Assembly (NCBI GenBank): GCA_016182545.1 | Contig: JACPGG010000007.1 | Coordinates: 26,170-61,822, forward strand | Direction of reading: 5' to 3' | From: Ignavibacteriales bacterium | Lineage (GTDB): Bacteria > Bacteroidota > Ignavibacteria > UBA10030 > UBA8401 | DNA: 35,653 nt | In this document: positions 8,672-17,475 of the stretch, piece by piece | Numbering within the stretch: position 1 is the stretch's first letter | Layout: each line of letters opens with the position of its first letter | Translations under genes and position numbers: made by a program | Notes under the pieces: generated by a model | Database searches by the model: none | Seen by the model: only the letters and a program-made list of their open reading frames with translations | What the model was told of the DNA's origin: nothing

Positions 8672-9727
8672 TTATTTCTTCCAATTTTCAGGACGCAGAC
8701 CTCGTACCGCCGCACCTGCTTTCCACATCTCGGAATTTTTCCATTCATCCAATTCTTTCTGCAGTTTGTCGCGATAGTCGGACGAACTTGTCGAATCGAG
8801 TACGCGTTTGGTTTCCACACCGTACTGCACATCGCGGTACAGTAATTCAAAAAGGGGTTTGTTCGCTGCTTCAAACTTCTTCGCCCAGTCGAGCGCGCCG
8901 CGTTGTGCAGTAACTGAACAAGCTGCAAACATCCAGTCCATCCCATATTTCCCGACGAGCGGATACAAACTCTGTGTTGCTTCTTCAACAGTCTCATTGA
9001 ACGCTTCGCTCGGTGAGTGTCCCATTGCACGAAGAACATCGTACTGCGCTTTCATCAATCCCGCGATCGCACCCATCAAAACACCCCGTTCGCCGGTGAG
9101 ATCGCTCAACACTTCTTTTTCAAATGTCGTCGGGAAGAGATATCCCGAACCGATTGCAATACCACACGCAATTGCCCGCTCGCGCGCTTTTCCCGTCGCA
9201 TCCTGAAACACGGCGAAACTTGCGTTGATGCCGCTTCCTTCAAGATAATTCGAACGGACAGTACGTCCGCTTCCTTTCGGGGCGACAAGTACAACATCAA
9301 CATCGGCAGAAGGAATAACACCGGTTTGATCTTTGAACACAATGGAGAATCCATGAGAGAAATAGAGCGCCTGTCCTTTTTTCAAATTCTTTTTGACCAC
9401 ATCCCACTGCTGCTTCTGTCCGGAATCCGAGAGGAGATATTGAATGATCGTTCCTTTTTGGATCGCTTCTTCGATGTTCGAGAAAAGATTCTTCCCTTCC
9501 ACCCAACCATCACGCACGGCATCGTCCCATCCTTTGCCTCCCTTGCGCTGACCGACGATCACATTGATGCCGTTATCGCGCATGTTCAATGATTGCCCGT
9601 ATCCCTGCGGACCGTAACCGGTAATTGCAACGACCTCATTCTTTAAAAATTCTTTTGCTTTTGAAAGCGGGTACTCTTCACGGGTAACGACTTCTTCAAC
9701 CGTTCCGCCGAAATCTATTTTTGCCAT
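8672..9727 (-). CDS. ilvC: Ketol-acid reductoisomerase
   Basis: IlvC is the NADPH- and Mg-dependent isomeroreductase that converts acetolactate and acetohydroxybutyrate to dihydroxy-acids in valine and isoleucine synthesis. The N-terminal Rossmann motif is GYGPQGYGQSLNMRDNG, followed by the cofactor loop GQRKGGKGW. The all-alpha C-terminal knotted domain includes GERGVLMGAIAGL and SEAFNETVEEATQSLYPL. The 351-aa length fits class I enzymes. ATG 9727 has a good upstream GGAGAG ribosome site. The gene is downstream of the DUF2141 gene. Dihydroxyacid dehydratase (ilvD), the next enzyme, is not in the window. Confidence 0.96.
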   Translation of the reverse strand: MAKIDFGGTVEEVVTREEYPLSKAKEFLKNEVVAITGYGPQGYGQSLNMRDNGINVIVGQRKGGKGWDDAVRDGWVEGKNLFSNIEEAIQKGTIIQYLLSDSGQKQQWDVVKKNLKKGQALYFSHGFSIVFKDQTGVIPSADVDVVLVAPKGSGRTVRSNYLEGSGINASFAVFQDATGKARERAIACGIAIGSGYLFPTTFEKEVLSDLTGERGVLMGAIAGLMKAQYDVLRAMGHSPSEAFNETVEEATQSLYPLVGKYGMDWMFAACSVTAQRGALDWAKKFEAANKPLFELLYRDVQYGVETKRVLDSTSSSDYRDKLQKELDEWKNSEMWKAGAAVRGLRPENWKK

Positions 9728-9751
9728 GTCTTGTATCTCTCCTGATTTGAT

Positions 9752-10192
9752 TTAAGGTTTCATTTCTATTTTTATCGTGTCGCGTTTATCGGATACTGTA
9801 AACTTTGCGTCGTCGAATTTCGGCGGTCCGAATGATGCCGTTGCATTGTTCGATACGCCGTACGGTTCTGCCGGCAATCCGATCCAGTTTCTGTCCATCA
9901 CGCCGTTCGAGTTCTCGTCGTGCACCGCCGCTATTGCATATTTTCCCGGGGGCAATCCGTTGAAACTGATGATGATCGATGTGGCAGCCACTTTTGCTTT
10001 TCCCCACCGGAACGCTCTTTCAGGATGCGTCGGAAATCCATCCGGAGAATTAAACAGACTCAACAGCACTTCGCCATTTTGAGTTTTGATGCCGTTGATC
10101 TGCACGATGATGCTGCTTTCAACCGGTTTTGTAACGGATTGACTCACGGCAGCATGGGCGAATATAAACAACAAAAGAAGTAAGATTTTCAT
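9752..10192 (-). CDS. DUF2141-family secreted protein
   Basis: The track ORF begins at 10231, but I choose the internal ATG at 10192. A strong GGAGGG ribosome site lies just upstream, and the protein then starts with a clean signal peptide, MKILLLLLFIFAHAAVSQ. The mature part (about 128 aa) has the DUF2141 pattern: GEVLLSLFNSPDGFP, then NGLPPGKYAIAAVHDENSNG and GLPAEPYGVSNNA. It is probably an extracytoplasmic beta-sandwich protein of unknown function. Its position between gltB and ilvC is odd for a biosynthetic operon and may simply reflect insertion. No enzymatic motif is visible. Confidence 0.85.
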   Translation of the reverse strand: MKILLLLLFIFAHAAVSQSVTKPVESSIIVQINGIKTQNGEVLLSLFNSPDGFPTHPERAFRWGKAKVAATSIIISFNGLPPGKYAIAAVHDENSNGVMDRNWIGLPAEPYGVSNNATASFGPPKFDDAKFTVSDKRDTIKIEMKP

Positions 10193-10233
10193 AGTTGACC
10201 CTCCTGCAAGAAGTTGCATGGACAGCCGCATTG

Positions 10234-13200
10234 TTAGTTTTTTGTCTCCTTTTCGTTTTCCTCTTCCTTCGCCACATCAAGCGCATCGTTGGTCTCTTTT
10301 TTCTTCTGCAACATCGCCGTCGGGATCACCTTCCAGAAGTTGAAACGATGATCTTTCCATCCTTTCAGCAACTCATTTGCCCGTGCGCTGTCGGTCAATT
10401 CAAGATGCTGGTAGATGAGCGACTGCAGATATTTCTCGTCATTATCGTCATACAAGCGGTGCAGTGTGACCAATTGTTTATTCACCCGCTCTTTGAAGTT
10501 CCCATCAGCGTCAAAAGCGTAAGCAACGCCACCGGTCATCCCCGCACCGAAATTTTTCCCTACTGTACCGAGGATGACGACAGTTCCATTCGTCATATAT
10601 TCGCAGCCGTGATCGCCAACTCCCTCCACAACAGCAAGCGCACCGCTGTTGCGCACGCAGAACCGTTCACCGGCGCGCCCGTTGATGAATGCTTTTCCTC
10701 CCGTTGCTCCATACATTACGGTGTTGCCGACGATGATATTTTGAGCGGCATTCTCCTTTTTCAAAGCCGGAGCAATAACAATTTCACCGCCGCACATTCC
10801 TTTTCCCACGTAATCGTTCGATTCGCCGATCAATGTCAGGCGGATGCCGTTCACAAGAAATGCGCCGAAACTTTGTCCTGCACTTCCTTTCAATGTGAGA
10901 TCGATCGTTCCGTCAGGTAACCCCGCGTCGCCGTATTGATACGCGATCTGTCCAGACAACTTTGTACCGACAGAACGGTTGGTGTTTCTGATCGTGTACG
11001 TTTTCTTGATCGGTGTCTTGTCGCGAATTGCATCCTTCACATCGATCAAAATGATATCGTCCAGTGGCTTTGCAGATCGCTCGCTCCGCTGATAAATTCG
11101 CCGCTGCTGCTCGCTGCGAGTATCCGGCGGGAAAATGATCGCCGAAAGATCGACCGTGTTCGCTTTGGGATGATTAGGGATGTCCCGCTGTTCCAATAAA
11201 TTTGTCTGTCCGATAATTTCGTTGAGCGACGAATAACCAAGTGCTGCAAGCTGCTCACGCACATCTTCCGCGACAGCGCGAAGATATGTTACGAGTTGAT
11301 CGGGATTCCCTTCAAACTTTTTGCGCAAGATTTCATCCTGTGTAGCAATGCCAACGGGGCATGTATTCAAATGACATTGGCGGACATACTTGCAACCAAT
11401 CGCAATCAAAGCCGCAGTACCAAAATTAAATTCCTCTGCGCCGAGCATCGCGCCAATCAATATGTCGCGTCCGGTTTTGAACCCCCCGTCGGTGCGAAGC
11501 GTAATGCGGTTTCTCAATCCGTTCAACGTGAGCACTTGCTGCGCTTCGGCAACGCCGAGTTCCCAGCAACTTCCCGCACTCTTGATCGAGCTCCACGGAG
11601 AAGCGCCCGTTCCACCTTCATGTCCAGAAATCAAAATTACATCTGCACCCGCTTTTGCGACACCGGCAGCAATTGTTCCGACGCCCGCTTCGCTCACCAA
11701 CTTTACGCAAATTTTTGCGCGGGGATTTGCCTGCTTCAGATCGTAGATCAATTGCGCGAGATCTTCGATTGAATAAATGTCGTGATGCGGTGGGGGCGAA
11801 ATCAACTGAATGCCGGGCATCGACTTCCGCAACCGCGCGATCAACGGAGATACTTTATGAGCAGGGAGTTGTCCTCCTTCACCCGGTTTTGCACCCTGTG
11901 CCATTTTAATTTCAAGTTCTTTTGCACTTGCAAGGTATTCCGCTGTCACGCCGAATCGCGCCGATGCCACTTGCTTGATGGCGCTGTTTGCAGAATCGCC
12001 GTTCGGACGAATTTTGAATCGCACCGGATCTTCTCCCCCTTCGCCGCTGTTGCTTTTCCCGCCGATGCGGTTCATCGCTATCGCAATCGTTTCGTGTGTC
12101 TCAGGTGACAGAGCCCCAAGCGACATTGCTGCGGTCGTGAATCGTTTCATTATTTCTTCAGCTGGTTCCACATCTTCCAACGGAATCGGTTTGCGATTCG
12201 ATTTGAATTGCATCAAATCTTTCAGCGTGACCGGATCGTGCTCGTTCAACGCTTTGGCGAGATGGCCATAATTTTCTTTGGACGAATTCTTTCTGAATTG
12301 CTGCATTGCGCGAAGTGAGTCGGGAGACCATGCATGAGTTTCGCCGTTCTTTTTAAACTTATAATCGCCTTTGTCCGGCAACACTTTATTCTCAACGGCA
12401 AATGCATTTCGATGCCGCTCGATCGCCTCTTCGACAATTTCTTTTAAGCCAAGTCCGCCGATGCGGGACGGCGTTCCGGAAAAATATTTGTCGACTATTT
12501 CTTTATTCAATCCCAACGCCTCAAAGATCTGTGCACCGCGGTAACTTCCGGCAAGAGCAATTCCCATCTTCGCCATCGTTTTGAGAATTCCCGCTTCGAT
12601 CGCGGTCTTGAAATTCTTGAATGCCGCTTCAACTGCCTCCTCACTCTCTCCTTTTGATTCGACCATCTTGCGGATCGTCTGTAACGCAAGGTACGGATTG
12701 ATCGCGTTGACGCCATATCCGATGAGCGTTGCAAAGTGATGCAGTTCTCGCGCTTCGGCAGTTTCGGTCACGACGCTCAACTTCAATCGCTTTCGCGTAC
12801 GGATCAAATGGTTGTGAACAGCACCGACGGCAAGTAGCATCGGGAGCGGCGCGTTCCTGTTATCCGTATCTTTATCAGAAAGAATGACGAGATATTTTCC
12901 TTCATCTGCCGCGCGTTCCGCTTCGGCGCAAATCTGGTTCAAGCGTTCCTCAGCACCAGCAATTCCTTTTTCAACCGGAAAGAGGACGGAAAGTGTGACC
13001 GATTGAAATTTTGTATCGTCGATCATCTTCAACGCTTCCAATTCATTATCGAACAGGAACGGCGAGTTGATCTGCACGAGTTTTGCGTGTTCAGGAGTTT
13101 CGCCGAACCAGTTGCGGCGGTGTCCCAGTTTTCCCGTCAGCGACATCACCGATTTCTCACGGATTGGATCGATCGGAGGATTCGTCACCTGCGCAAATTG

Positions 13201-14757
13201 CTGCCGGAAATATGACGAAAGCAATTTCGGCTGCCGTGACAACACCGCGATCGATGCATCATCCCCCATCGAACCGACCGGTTCCTTCGCCTCTTCGATC
13301 ATCGGCATGAAGATCAATTGTAATTCTTCCGCACTATATCCGTTGCACAGTTGAAGTCGAAGCAAACGCTCCGTGTCGTACATCGGTTTTGATTTCTCGG
13401 GATTGGAAACGTGGTCGTTCAAACGGTACAAATTTTCTTTCACCCATTCTGTGTACGGTTTCTGCAGCGAGAGACTTTTTTTGATCTCGTAATCGCGCAA
13501 AAGGACTTTCTTTTCCGTGTCGACGGCGATCATTTGACCGGGACCGAGTTTGCCTTTGCGCACGACCTTTGCATCGTCAACATCTACTGCGCCGACCTCG
13601 GATGAAAGAATGACGAAACCGTCTTCCGTCACTTTGTAGCGAGCGGGACGGAGCCCATTCCTGTCGAGCGATGCCGCCACGGTTTTTCCATCTGTAAACA
13701 CCAAAGCGGCTGGACCATCCCACGGCTCGCTGAAACATTCATGGTATTCAAAAAATCCTCTTACAAACGGTTCAACGCGGTATGACGACGACCACGCCTC
13801 GGGAACAAGCATCAGCATTGAATGAAGAATATCTCTCCCGGACATCGTCAACACTTCCAACGCATTATCGAGATTCGCCGAATCACTGCCGCCGTCACGG
13901 ATGATCGGCTTGACAAGATCGACATCGCTTCCCCAGATTTCCGATGTCAGTTCCGCTTCTCGCGCTTTCGTCCAATTGCGGTTTCCCTGAATCGTATTGA
14001 TCTCGCCGTTATGCGCCAGCATTCTGAACGGATGCGCCAATTCCCACTTCGGGAATGTATTCGTGCTGAAGCGCTGATGGAACACAGCGATCGCCGTTTC
14101 ATAGTCGGGGTGTTGCAGATCGATATAAAATTTTTCGAGCACTGCCGGCGTTACCAGTCCTTTATAAATGATCGTTTGTGAAGAAAATGACGCAACATAG
14201 AGAGAAAGATTTTCTTTCAACGCCTCACGCTCAATCTCTCTGCGAACAATATAGAGCACGCGTTCATACTCATCGACGGAAATCGAAGCGGGTTTACCGA
14301 CGAGAAGATGATAGATTGCCGGTTGCGTTGCCGCCGCTTTGTCTCCGAGGAAGTACGAATCGGTCGGAACTGTTCTCCATGTCAACAGATGGAGATTCCG
14401 TTTGAGAATAATTTTCTCAACGATCGATTTACATTTCACCACCGCATCAACTTCACGCGGCAGAAAAAGTACCCCGACTCCCAGTTCATCATCGGAAGAA
14501 ATCATCGATGACAGCCCGGATACTTCTTTTTTGAACATCGCGTGTGGAATCTGAGTCAAAATTCCTGCTCCGTCCCCTGTTTGTTCGTCTGCATCAACGG
14601 CACCGCGGTGCGTAACGTTACAGACTCCTTTGATGGCAAGCTTCAACACGCGGTTGCTTTTGATGCCGTCGACATTCGCAATAAATCCCATCCCGCATGC
14701 ATCATGTTCAAATCGCGGATCGTACAACGGGAATTGTTTTCGGATTTGTTCGTCCAT
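10234..14757 (-). CDS. gltB: Glutamate synthase large subunit
   Basis: GltB makes glutamate from glutamine and 2-oxoglutarate. The 1507-aa protein has the normal four-part layout. First is an N-terminal class II glutaminase whose Cys nucleophile lies in HDACGMGF near residue 21, so a roughly 20-residue propeptide is expected to be removed. A central domain follows, then the FMN-binding synthase domain (about 830-1200) with the 3Fe-4S cysteines in GCKYVRQCHLNTCPVG. Last is the C-terminal GXGXG beta-helix (GDAGLPDGTIDLTLKG). The start overlaps the ilvN stop as TAATG, indicating translational coupling. The NADPH-oxidising small subunit GltD is absent on either side. The protein would supply the amino donor used by branched-chain transaminases. 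Confidence 0.96.
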   Translation of the reverse strand: MDEQIRKQFPLYDPRFEHDACGMGFIANVDGIKSNRVLKLAIKGVCNVTHRGAVDADEQTGDGAGILTQIPHAMFKKEVSGLSSMISSDDELGVGVLFLPREVDAVVKCKSIVEKIILKRNLHLLTWRTVPTDSYFLGDKAAATQPAIYHLLVGKPASISVDEYERVLYIVRREIEREALKENLSLYVASFSSQTIIYKGLVTPAVLEKFYIDLQHPDYETAIAVFHQRFSTNTFPKWELAHPFRMLAHNGEINTIQGNRNWTKAREAELTSEIWGSDVDLVKPIIRDGGSDSANLDNALEVLTMSGRDILHSMLMLVPEAWSSSYRVEPFVRGFFEYHECFSEPWDGPAALVFTDGKTVAASLDRNGLRPARYKVTEDGFVILSSEVGAVDVDDAKVVRKGKLGPGQMIAVDTEKKVLLRDYEIKKSLSLQKPYTEWVKENLYRLNDHVSNPEKSKPMYDTERLLRLQLCNGYSAEELQLIFMPMIEEAKEPVGSMGDDASIAVLSRQPKLLSSYFRQQFAQVTNPPIDPIREKSVMSLTGKLGHRRNWFGETPEHAKLVQINSPFLFDNELEALKMIDDTKFQSVTLSVLFPVEKGIAGAEERLNQICAEAERAADEGKYLVILSDKDTDNRNAPLPMLLAVGAVHNHLIRTRKRLKLSVVTETAEARELHHFATLIGYGVNAINPYLALQTIRKMVESKGESEEAVEAAFKNFKTAIEAGILKTMAKMGIALAGSYRGAQIFEALGLNKEIVDKYFSGTPSRIGGLGLKEIVEEAIERHRNAFAVENKVLPDKGDYKFKKNGETHAWSPDSLRAMQQFRKNSSKENYGHLAKALNEHDPVTLKDLMQFKSNRKPIPLEDVEPAEEIMKRFTTAAMSLGALSPETHETIAIAMNRIGGKSNSGEGGEDPVRFKIRPNGDSANSAIKQVASARFGVTAEYLASAKELEIKMAQGAKPGEGGQLPAHKVSPLIARLRKSMPGIQLISPPPHHDIYSIEDLAQLIYDLKQANPRAKICVKLVSEAGVGTIAAGVAKAGADVILISGHEGGTGASPWSSIKSAGSCWELGVAEAQQVLTLNGLRNRITLRTDGGFKTGRDILIGAMLGAEEFNFGTAALIAIGCKYVRQCHLNTCPVGIATQDEILRKKFEGNPDQLVTYLRAVAEDVREQLAALGYSSLNEIIGQTNLLEQRDIPNHPKANTVDLSAIIFPPDTRSEQQRRIYQRSERSAKPLDDIILIDVKDAIRDKTPIKKTYTIRNTNRSVGTKLSGQIAYQYGDAGLPDGTIDLTLKGSAGQSFGAFLVNGIRLTLIGESNDYVGKGMCGGEIVIAPALKKENAAQNIIVGNTVMYGATGGKAFINGRAGERFCVRNSGALAVVEGVGDHGCEYMTNGTVVILGTVGKNFGAGMTGGVAYAFDADGNFKERVNKQLVTLHRLYDDNDEKYLQSLIYQHLELTDSARANELLKGWKDHRFNFWKVIPTAMLQKKKETNDALDVAKEEENEKETKN

Positions 14758-15284
14758 TAAACGTCTCCTACAAATTCACGCTTCAATGCAACGCGTCCGG
14801 TGCGCGCGAGTTCTTTGATATGGAACGGTTTCAGCATCTTGATGATCGCATCCACTTTCTGTCCGCTTCCGGTTGCTTCGACTGTTACCGTTTTGTGGCT
14901 GATATCGATGATCTTCGCCTGAAAAATTTCGACGATCTGCATGATCTCGGAACGATTTTCAGGATTCGTACCGATTTTTATCAATGCGAGTTCCCGTTCC
15001 ATAAAACTGTCGTACGTAAGGTCGATCACTTTCAACGTGTCGATCAGCTTGTTCAGCTGCTTAATGATCTGTTCAATGATCGCATCATCGCCGCGGGTTA
15101 CGATCGTCATTCGCGATACACTTTCGTCTTCTGTCGGACCGACAGTGATCGATTCGAGATTGTATCCTTTTGCAGAGAACATTCCGGCAACACGATTCAA
15201 GGCACCGAATTTATTTTCCAGCAATACCGAGATCGTGTGTTTGTGTGCTTGTTGCTCTTGTAATTGTTCTGCAGTGGTACCCAT
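14757..15284 (-). CDS. ilvN: Acetolactate synthase small (regulatory) subunit
   Basis: This is the regulatory partner of acetohydroxyacid synthase. It raises catalytic activity and mediates valine feedback in known systems. The protein is 175 aa. The N-terminal ACT domain is clear (HTISVLLENKFGALNRVAGM, then GYNLESITVG), followed by the AHAS small-subunit C-terminal domain (HIKELARTGRVALKR). Its ATG lies 1 nt after the stop of the ilvB C-terminal part, and its AAGGA ribosome site is inside the ilvB end. It also overlaps gltB, so ilvB, ilvN and gltB are clearly one translational unit. Confidence 0.95.
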   Translation of the reverse strand: MGTTAEQLQEQQAHKHTISVLLENKFGALNRVAGMFSAKGYNLESITVGPTEDESVSRMTIVTRGDDAIIEQIIKQLNKLIDTLKVIDLTYDSFMERELALIKIGTNPENRSEIMQIVEIFQAKIIDISHKTVTVEATGSGQKVDAIIKMLKPFHIKELARTGRVALKREFVGDV

Positions 15285-15285
15285 A

Positions 15286-15888
15286 TTATCCTTTTGAAGT
15301 GATCACTAATTCAAGATCGGACTCTTGTTCATCTTCAATGGAAGATTGACCATTATCCGGCACATCCATCAATTCATTATACGTTTGTCCGGCGGGAATC
15401 ATTGGGTACACGTTGTCTTCTTTTACCACTTTGAATTCCGCTAACACCGGACCTTCGATCGAGAAAAGTTTTTTCACAACATCTTCTACCTCGTCTGTAA
15501 GCGACGCTCTGAATCCGGGAATACCATACGCCTCAGCGAGTTTCACATAGTCGGGACCGAACATTTCTACGTGCGAATATCGTTTCCGCCAGAACAATTC
15601 CTGCCACTGGCGCACCATACCGAGATATCCATTGTTCAGAATAATGACTTTGACCGGAACATTGTTCTCGCGAATTGTCGCGAGTTCCTGAATGTTCATC
15701 TGAATTCCGCCATCTCCACTAATCGAGACAATGGGAAAATCTTTCCGCGCGAATGCAGCACCCATTGCTGCAGGCAGTGAAAATCCCATCGTTCCGAGTC
15801 CGCCGGATGTCAAATGTGTTCTTGGGTGAATGTATTTGAAGAACTGCGCCATCCACATTTGATGTTGGCCGACATCGCTGATCATCAC
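15286..15888 (-). CDS. ilvB: Acetolactate synthase large subunit, C-terminal (TPP-binding) part after frameshift
   Basis: This 200-aa frame holds the pyrophosphate-binding domain of [33 protein letters not shown], and the TPP motif SGDGGIQMN … ILNN. It begins at GTG 15888, which overlaps the TGA of the upstream part as GTGA. An AAGGGA ribosome-site-like stretch lies a few bases upstream. Reading without the 29-bp duplication joins …LTKGN to AVMISDVG and gives one enzyme of about 586 aa. It could be the dead half of a broken gene, the result of a sequencing or assembly error, or a separately translated subunit. A separately made PP domain is known in some other TPP enzymes, but not, to my knowledge, in AHAS. 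Confidence 0.85.
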   Translation of the reverse strand: MMISDVGQHQMWMAQFFKYIHPRTHLTSGGLGTMGFSLPAAMGAAFARKDFPIVSISGDGGIQMNIQELATIRENNVPVKVIILNNGYLGMVRQWQELFWRKRYSHVEMFGPDYVKLAEAYGIPGFRASLTDEVEDVVKKLFSIEGPVLAEFKVVKEDNVYPMIPAGQTYNELMDVPDNGQSSIEDEQESDLELVITSKG

Positions 15889-17075
15889 CGCATTCCCTTT
15901 TTTCTACTCGGAGATTTTCTATTCCCTTTTGTCAACTCGGAGATTTTCTGAATGACGTACTGCATGCGGATATATTTTCCATTTTTGTACCGGAGAGGAT
16001 GCTCCTCTTTCCATGTCTTTATTGTTTGTATCCAATCTTTCGTGTCAAGTGCGGTCACTGATGGTAAAAGTTGCTGCAATACTTTTTTAACGTCGCCGAC
16101 GATCGGGACATCGACTTTTACATTCTTGCTGATGTTGGATGGATCGACATCGATGTGGATTTTTTTGGCTTCCGGGGCGAAAGCATCGGTCTTTCCGGTA
16201 ACGCGGTCGTCAAATCTTGCTCCCACTGCGATCAGCAAGTCGCTGTAATGGACCGCTGTATTCGAATACCACGTACCGTGCATTCCCAGCATCCCCAGCG
16301 ACAATTCGTCCGATTCGGGAAACGCACCCAATCCATGCAATGTGGTTGTCACCGGTATTCGAGTTTTATGTGCAAATTTTATTAACTCTTCGGCAGCGTT
16401 AGATAATATTGTTCCGCCACCGACATACAATACCGGTCGTTTGGATTTTGCAATAAGATCAACTGCCTTGCTCAATTGTTTCTGATGTCCTTCATAGTGC
16501 GGTTGATACGAACGCATCTTCACAGACTTTGGATATGAGAAATAAGTTTTCGATGCCATCACATCTTTGGGAAGGTCAACAAGAACCGGTCCTGGTCTTC
16601 CTGTTGTTGCAACATAAAACGCTTCTTTAATAGTTGCTGCAAGTTCATTCACATCACGAACCAGGTAATTATGTTTGGTGATTGGGCGGGTGATACCGAC
16701 AATATCTGCTTCTTGAAATGCATCATTGCCGATTAACTTCAGCGCAACTTGTCCGGTGAAGACAACTATCGGAATTGAATCCATATAAGCATCTGCAATA
16801 CCGGTTACAGTATTCGTTGCCCCGGGTCCTGACGTGACAAGGGCGACGCCGGGACGACCGCTTGCTTTTGCGTATCCTTCAGCCGCGTGAACGGCACCCT
16901 GTTCGTGTCGGGTAAGAATATGCTTGATATCCGAAATATCATGTAGTGCATCGTAAATTCCGATAACTGCACCGCCGGGATATCCGAACACTACTTCGAC
17001 TTTTTCCTCGATCAAAGAGCGAACAAAGATTTCGGCACCGGTCATTAATCGTTGAGGAGAAGTATGTTGAGTCAT
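15885..17075 (-). CDS. ilvB: Acetolactate synthase large subunit, N-terminal part before frameshift
   Basis: This part holds the pyrimidine-binding and central domains of acetohydroxyacid synthase, which condenses pyruvate with pyruvate or 2-oxobutyrate. [17 protein letters not shown] and the catalytic Glu segment [13 protein letters not shown] are near the N-terminus, and [14 protein letters not shown] follows. The central domain includes YVGGGTI and GMHGTWYSN. Native sequence ends at about residue 385 (ISELTKGN). The last 11 residues, [11 protein letters not shown], come from the duplicated 29-bp unit read out of frame and then stop. The rest of the enzyme is in the +1/-1 shifted frame directly downstream. 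The break lies between the central and TPP domains. Confidence 0.9.
   Translation of the reverse strand: MTQHTSPQRLMTGAEIFVRSLIEEKVEVVFGYPGGAVIGIYDALHDISDIKHILTRHEQGAVHAAEGYAKASGRPGVALVTSGPGATNTVTGIADAYMDSIPIVVFTGQVALKLIGNDAFQEADIVGITRPITKHNYLVRDVNELAATIKEAFYVATTGRPGPVLVDLPKDVMASKTYFSYPKSVKMRSYQPHYEGHQKQLSKAVDLIAKSKRPVLYVGGGTILSNAAEELIKFAHKTRIPVTTTLHGLGAFPESDELSLGMLGMHGTWYSNTAVHYSDLLIAVGARFDDRVTGKTDAFAPEAKKIHIDVDPSNISKNVKVDVPIVGDVKKVLQQLLPSVTALDTKDWIQTIKTWKEEHPLRYKNGKYIRMQYVIQKISELTKGNRKSPSRKKGMR
15892..15949. repeat. 29-bp imperfect tandem duplication inside ilvB
   Basis: Two adjacent 29-nt units (15892-15920 and 15921-15949) both begin ATTCCCTTTT and end ACTCGGAGATTTTCT. They differ at two positions (TTCT versus GTCA in the middle). 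Because 29 is not a multiple of three, the second unit shifts the reading frame. Deleting one unit restores the continuous AHAS frame. Confidence 0.95.
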
Positions 17076-17110
17076 AAAGCACCTGAGAAATTATAAAATA
17101 AGATACACAG

Positions 17111-17203
17111 CCTCGTCTTCAGAGGTTACGTCCTGATTTTACATTCTCACGTGTTTCGTGTGGTGGTTCTTTGTGATGTGTTTTATTTTGGGAGTAACCT
17201 CTG
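17111..17203 (-). promoter_or_regulatory. Inverted repeats upstream of ilvB, possible leader structure
   Basis: CAGAGGTTAC (17120-17129) and GTAACCTCTG (17194-17203) are perfect complements flanking about 65 nt. On the minus strand the promoter-distal arm can instead fold locally as CCTC-TGAAGAC-GAGG (17125-17111), which excludes the long pairing. No U-run follows the small hairpin, so a classical attenuator is not proven. The rest of the 17.08-17.21 kb spacer shows nothing else. Confidence 0.3.
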
Positions 17204-17210
17204 CGTGTTC

Positions 17211-17360
17211 TTAGCCAATAATAAGTAGCCGTAGAATCGCAAATGTAATTCCCAAAAGAATAATGATGCCGCCAAGCGGAAGGAGAGTAACAGGTACAGG
17301 AAGCACGCGAGCATATGAACGCTTCGCATTGTTTCTTGTATGTTGTTTGTTCGCGGACAT
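17211..17360 (-). CDS. Possible 49-aa single-span membrane protein
   Basis: This frame is too short for the track. Hand translation from ATG 17360 gives 49 residues ending in TAA. The N-terminal half is basic (MSANKQHTRNNAKRSYARV). The second half is a continuous hydrophobic helix (LLPLGGIIILLGITFAILRL), as expected for a small inner-membrane protein. It lies upstream of ilvB on the same strand, in the gap before the divergent mnmE. No strong ribosome site is seen. It could be a genuine small protein or a chance ORF. The hydrophobic run and position make it worth listing, but no function is claimed. Confidence 0.4.
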   Translation of the reverse strand: MSANKQHTRNNAKRSYARVLPVPVTLLPLGGIIILLGITFAILRLLIIG

Positions 17361-17445
17361 TCTTTTGTGTGTTATGTGGAAAGTGCAACTTAGTTACACA
17401 TAAATAAGATAAGATTTTCCGTACTGAAGTCAAGCAATATTTTCG

Positions 17446-17453
17446 TACCTTAT
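17446..17453 (+). promoter_or_regulatory. Possible -7 element for mnmE (TACCTTAT)
   Basis: This resembles the Bacteroidota -7 box TAnnTTTG. It lies 22 nt before the mnmE start, which has no Shine-Dalgarno sequence. No convincing TTTG -33 box is seen at the right distance, so confidence is low. Confidence 0.3.
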
Positions 17454-17475
17454 AAAAAATTTCAGTATACCTTCG

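Noticed and set aside
17141-17160. CACGTG with flanking T/G residues, a possible third parS
   Set aside because: The right half (TTTCG) does not match the required GAAACA-like arm; only the 6-bp core fits.
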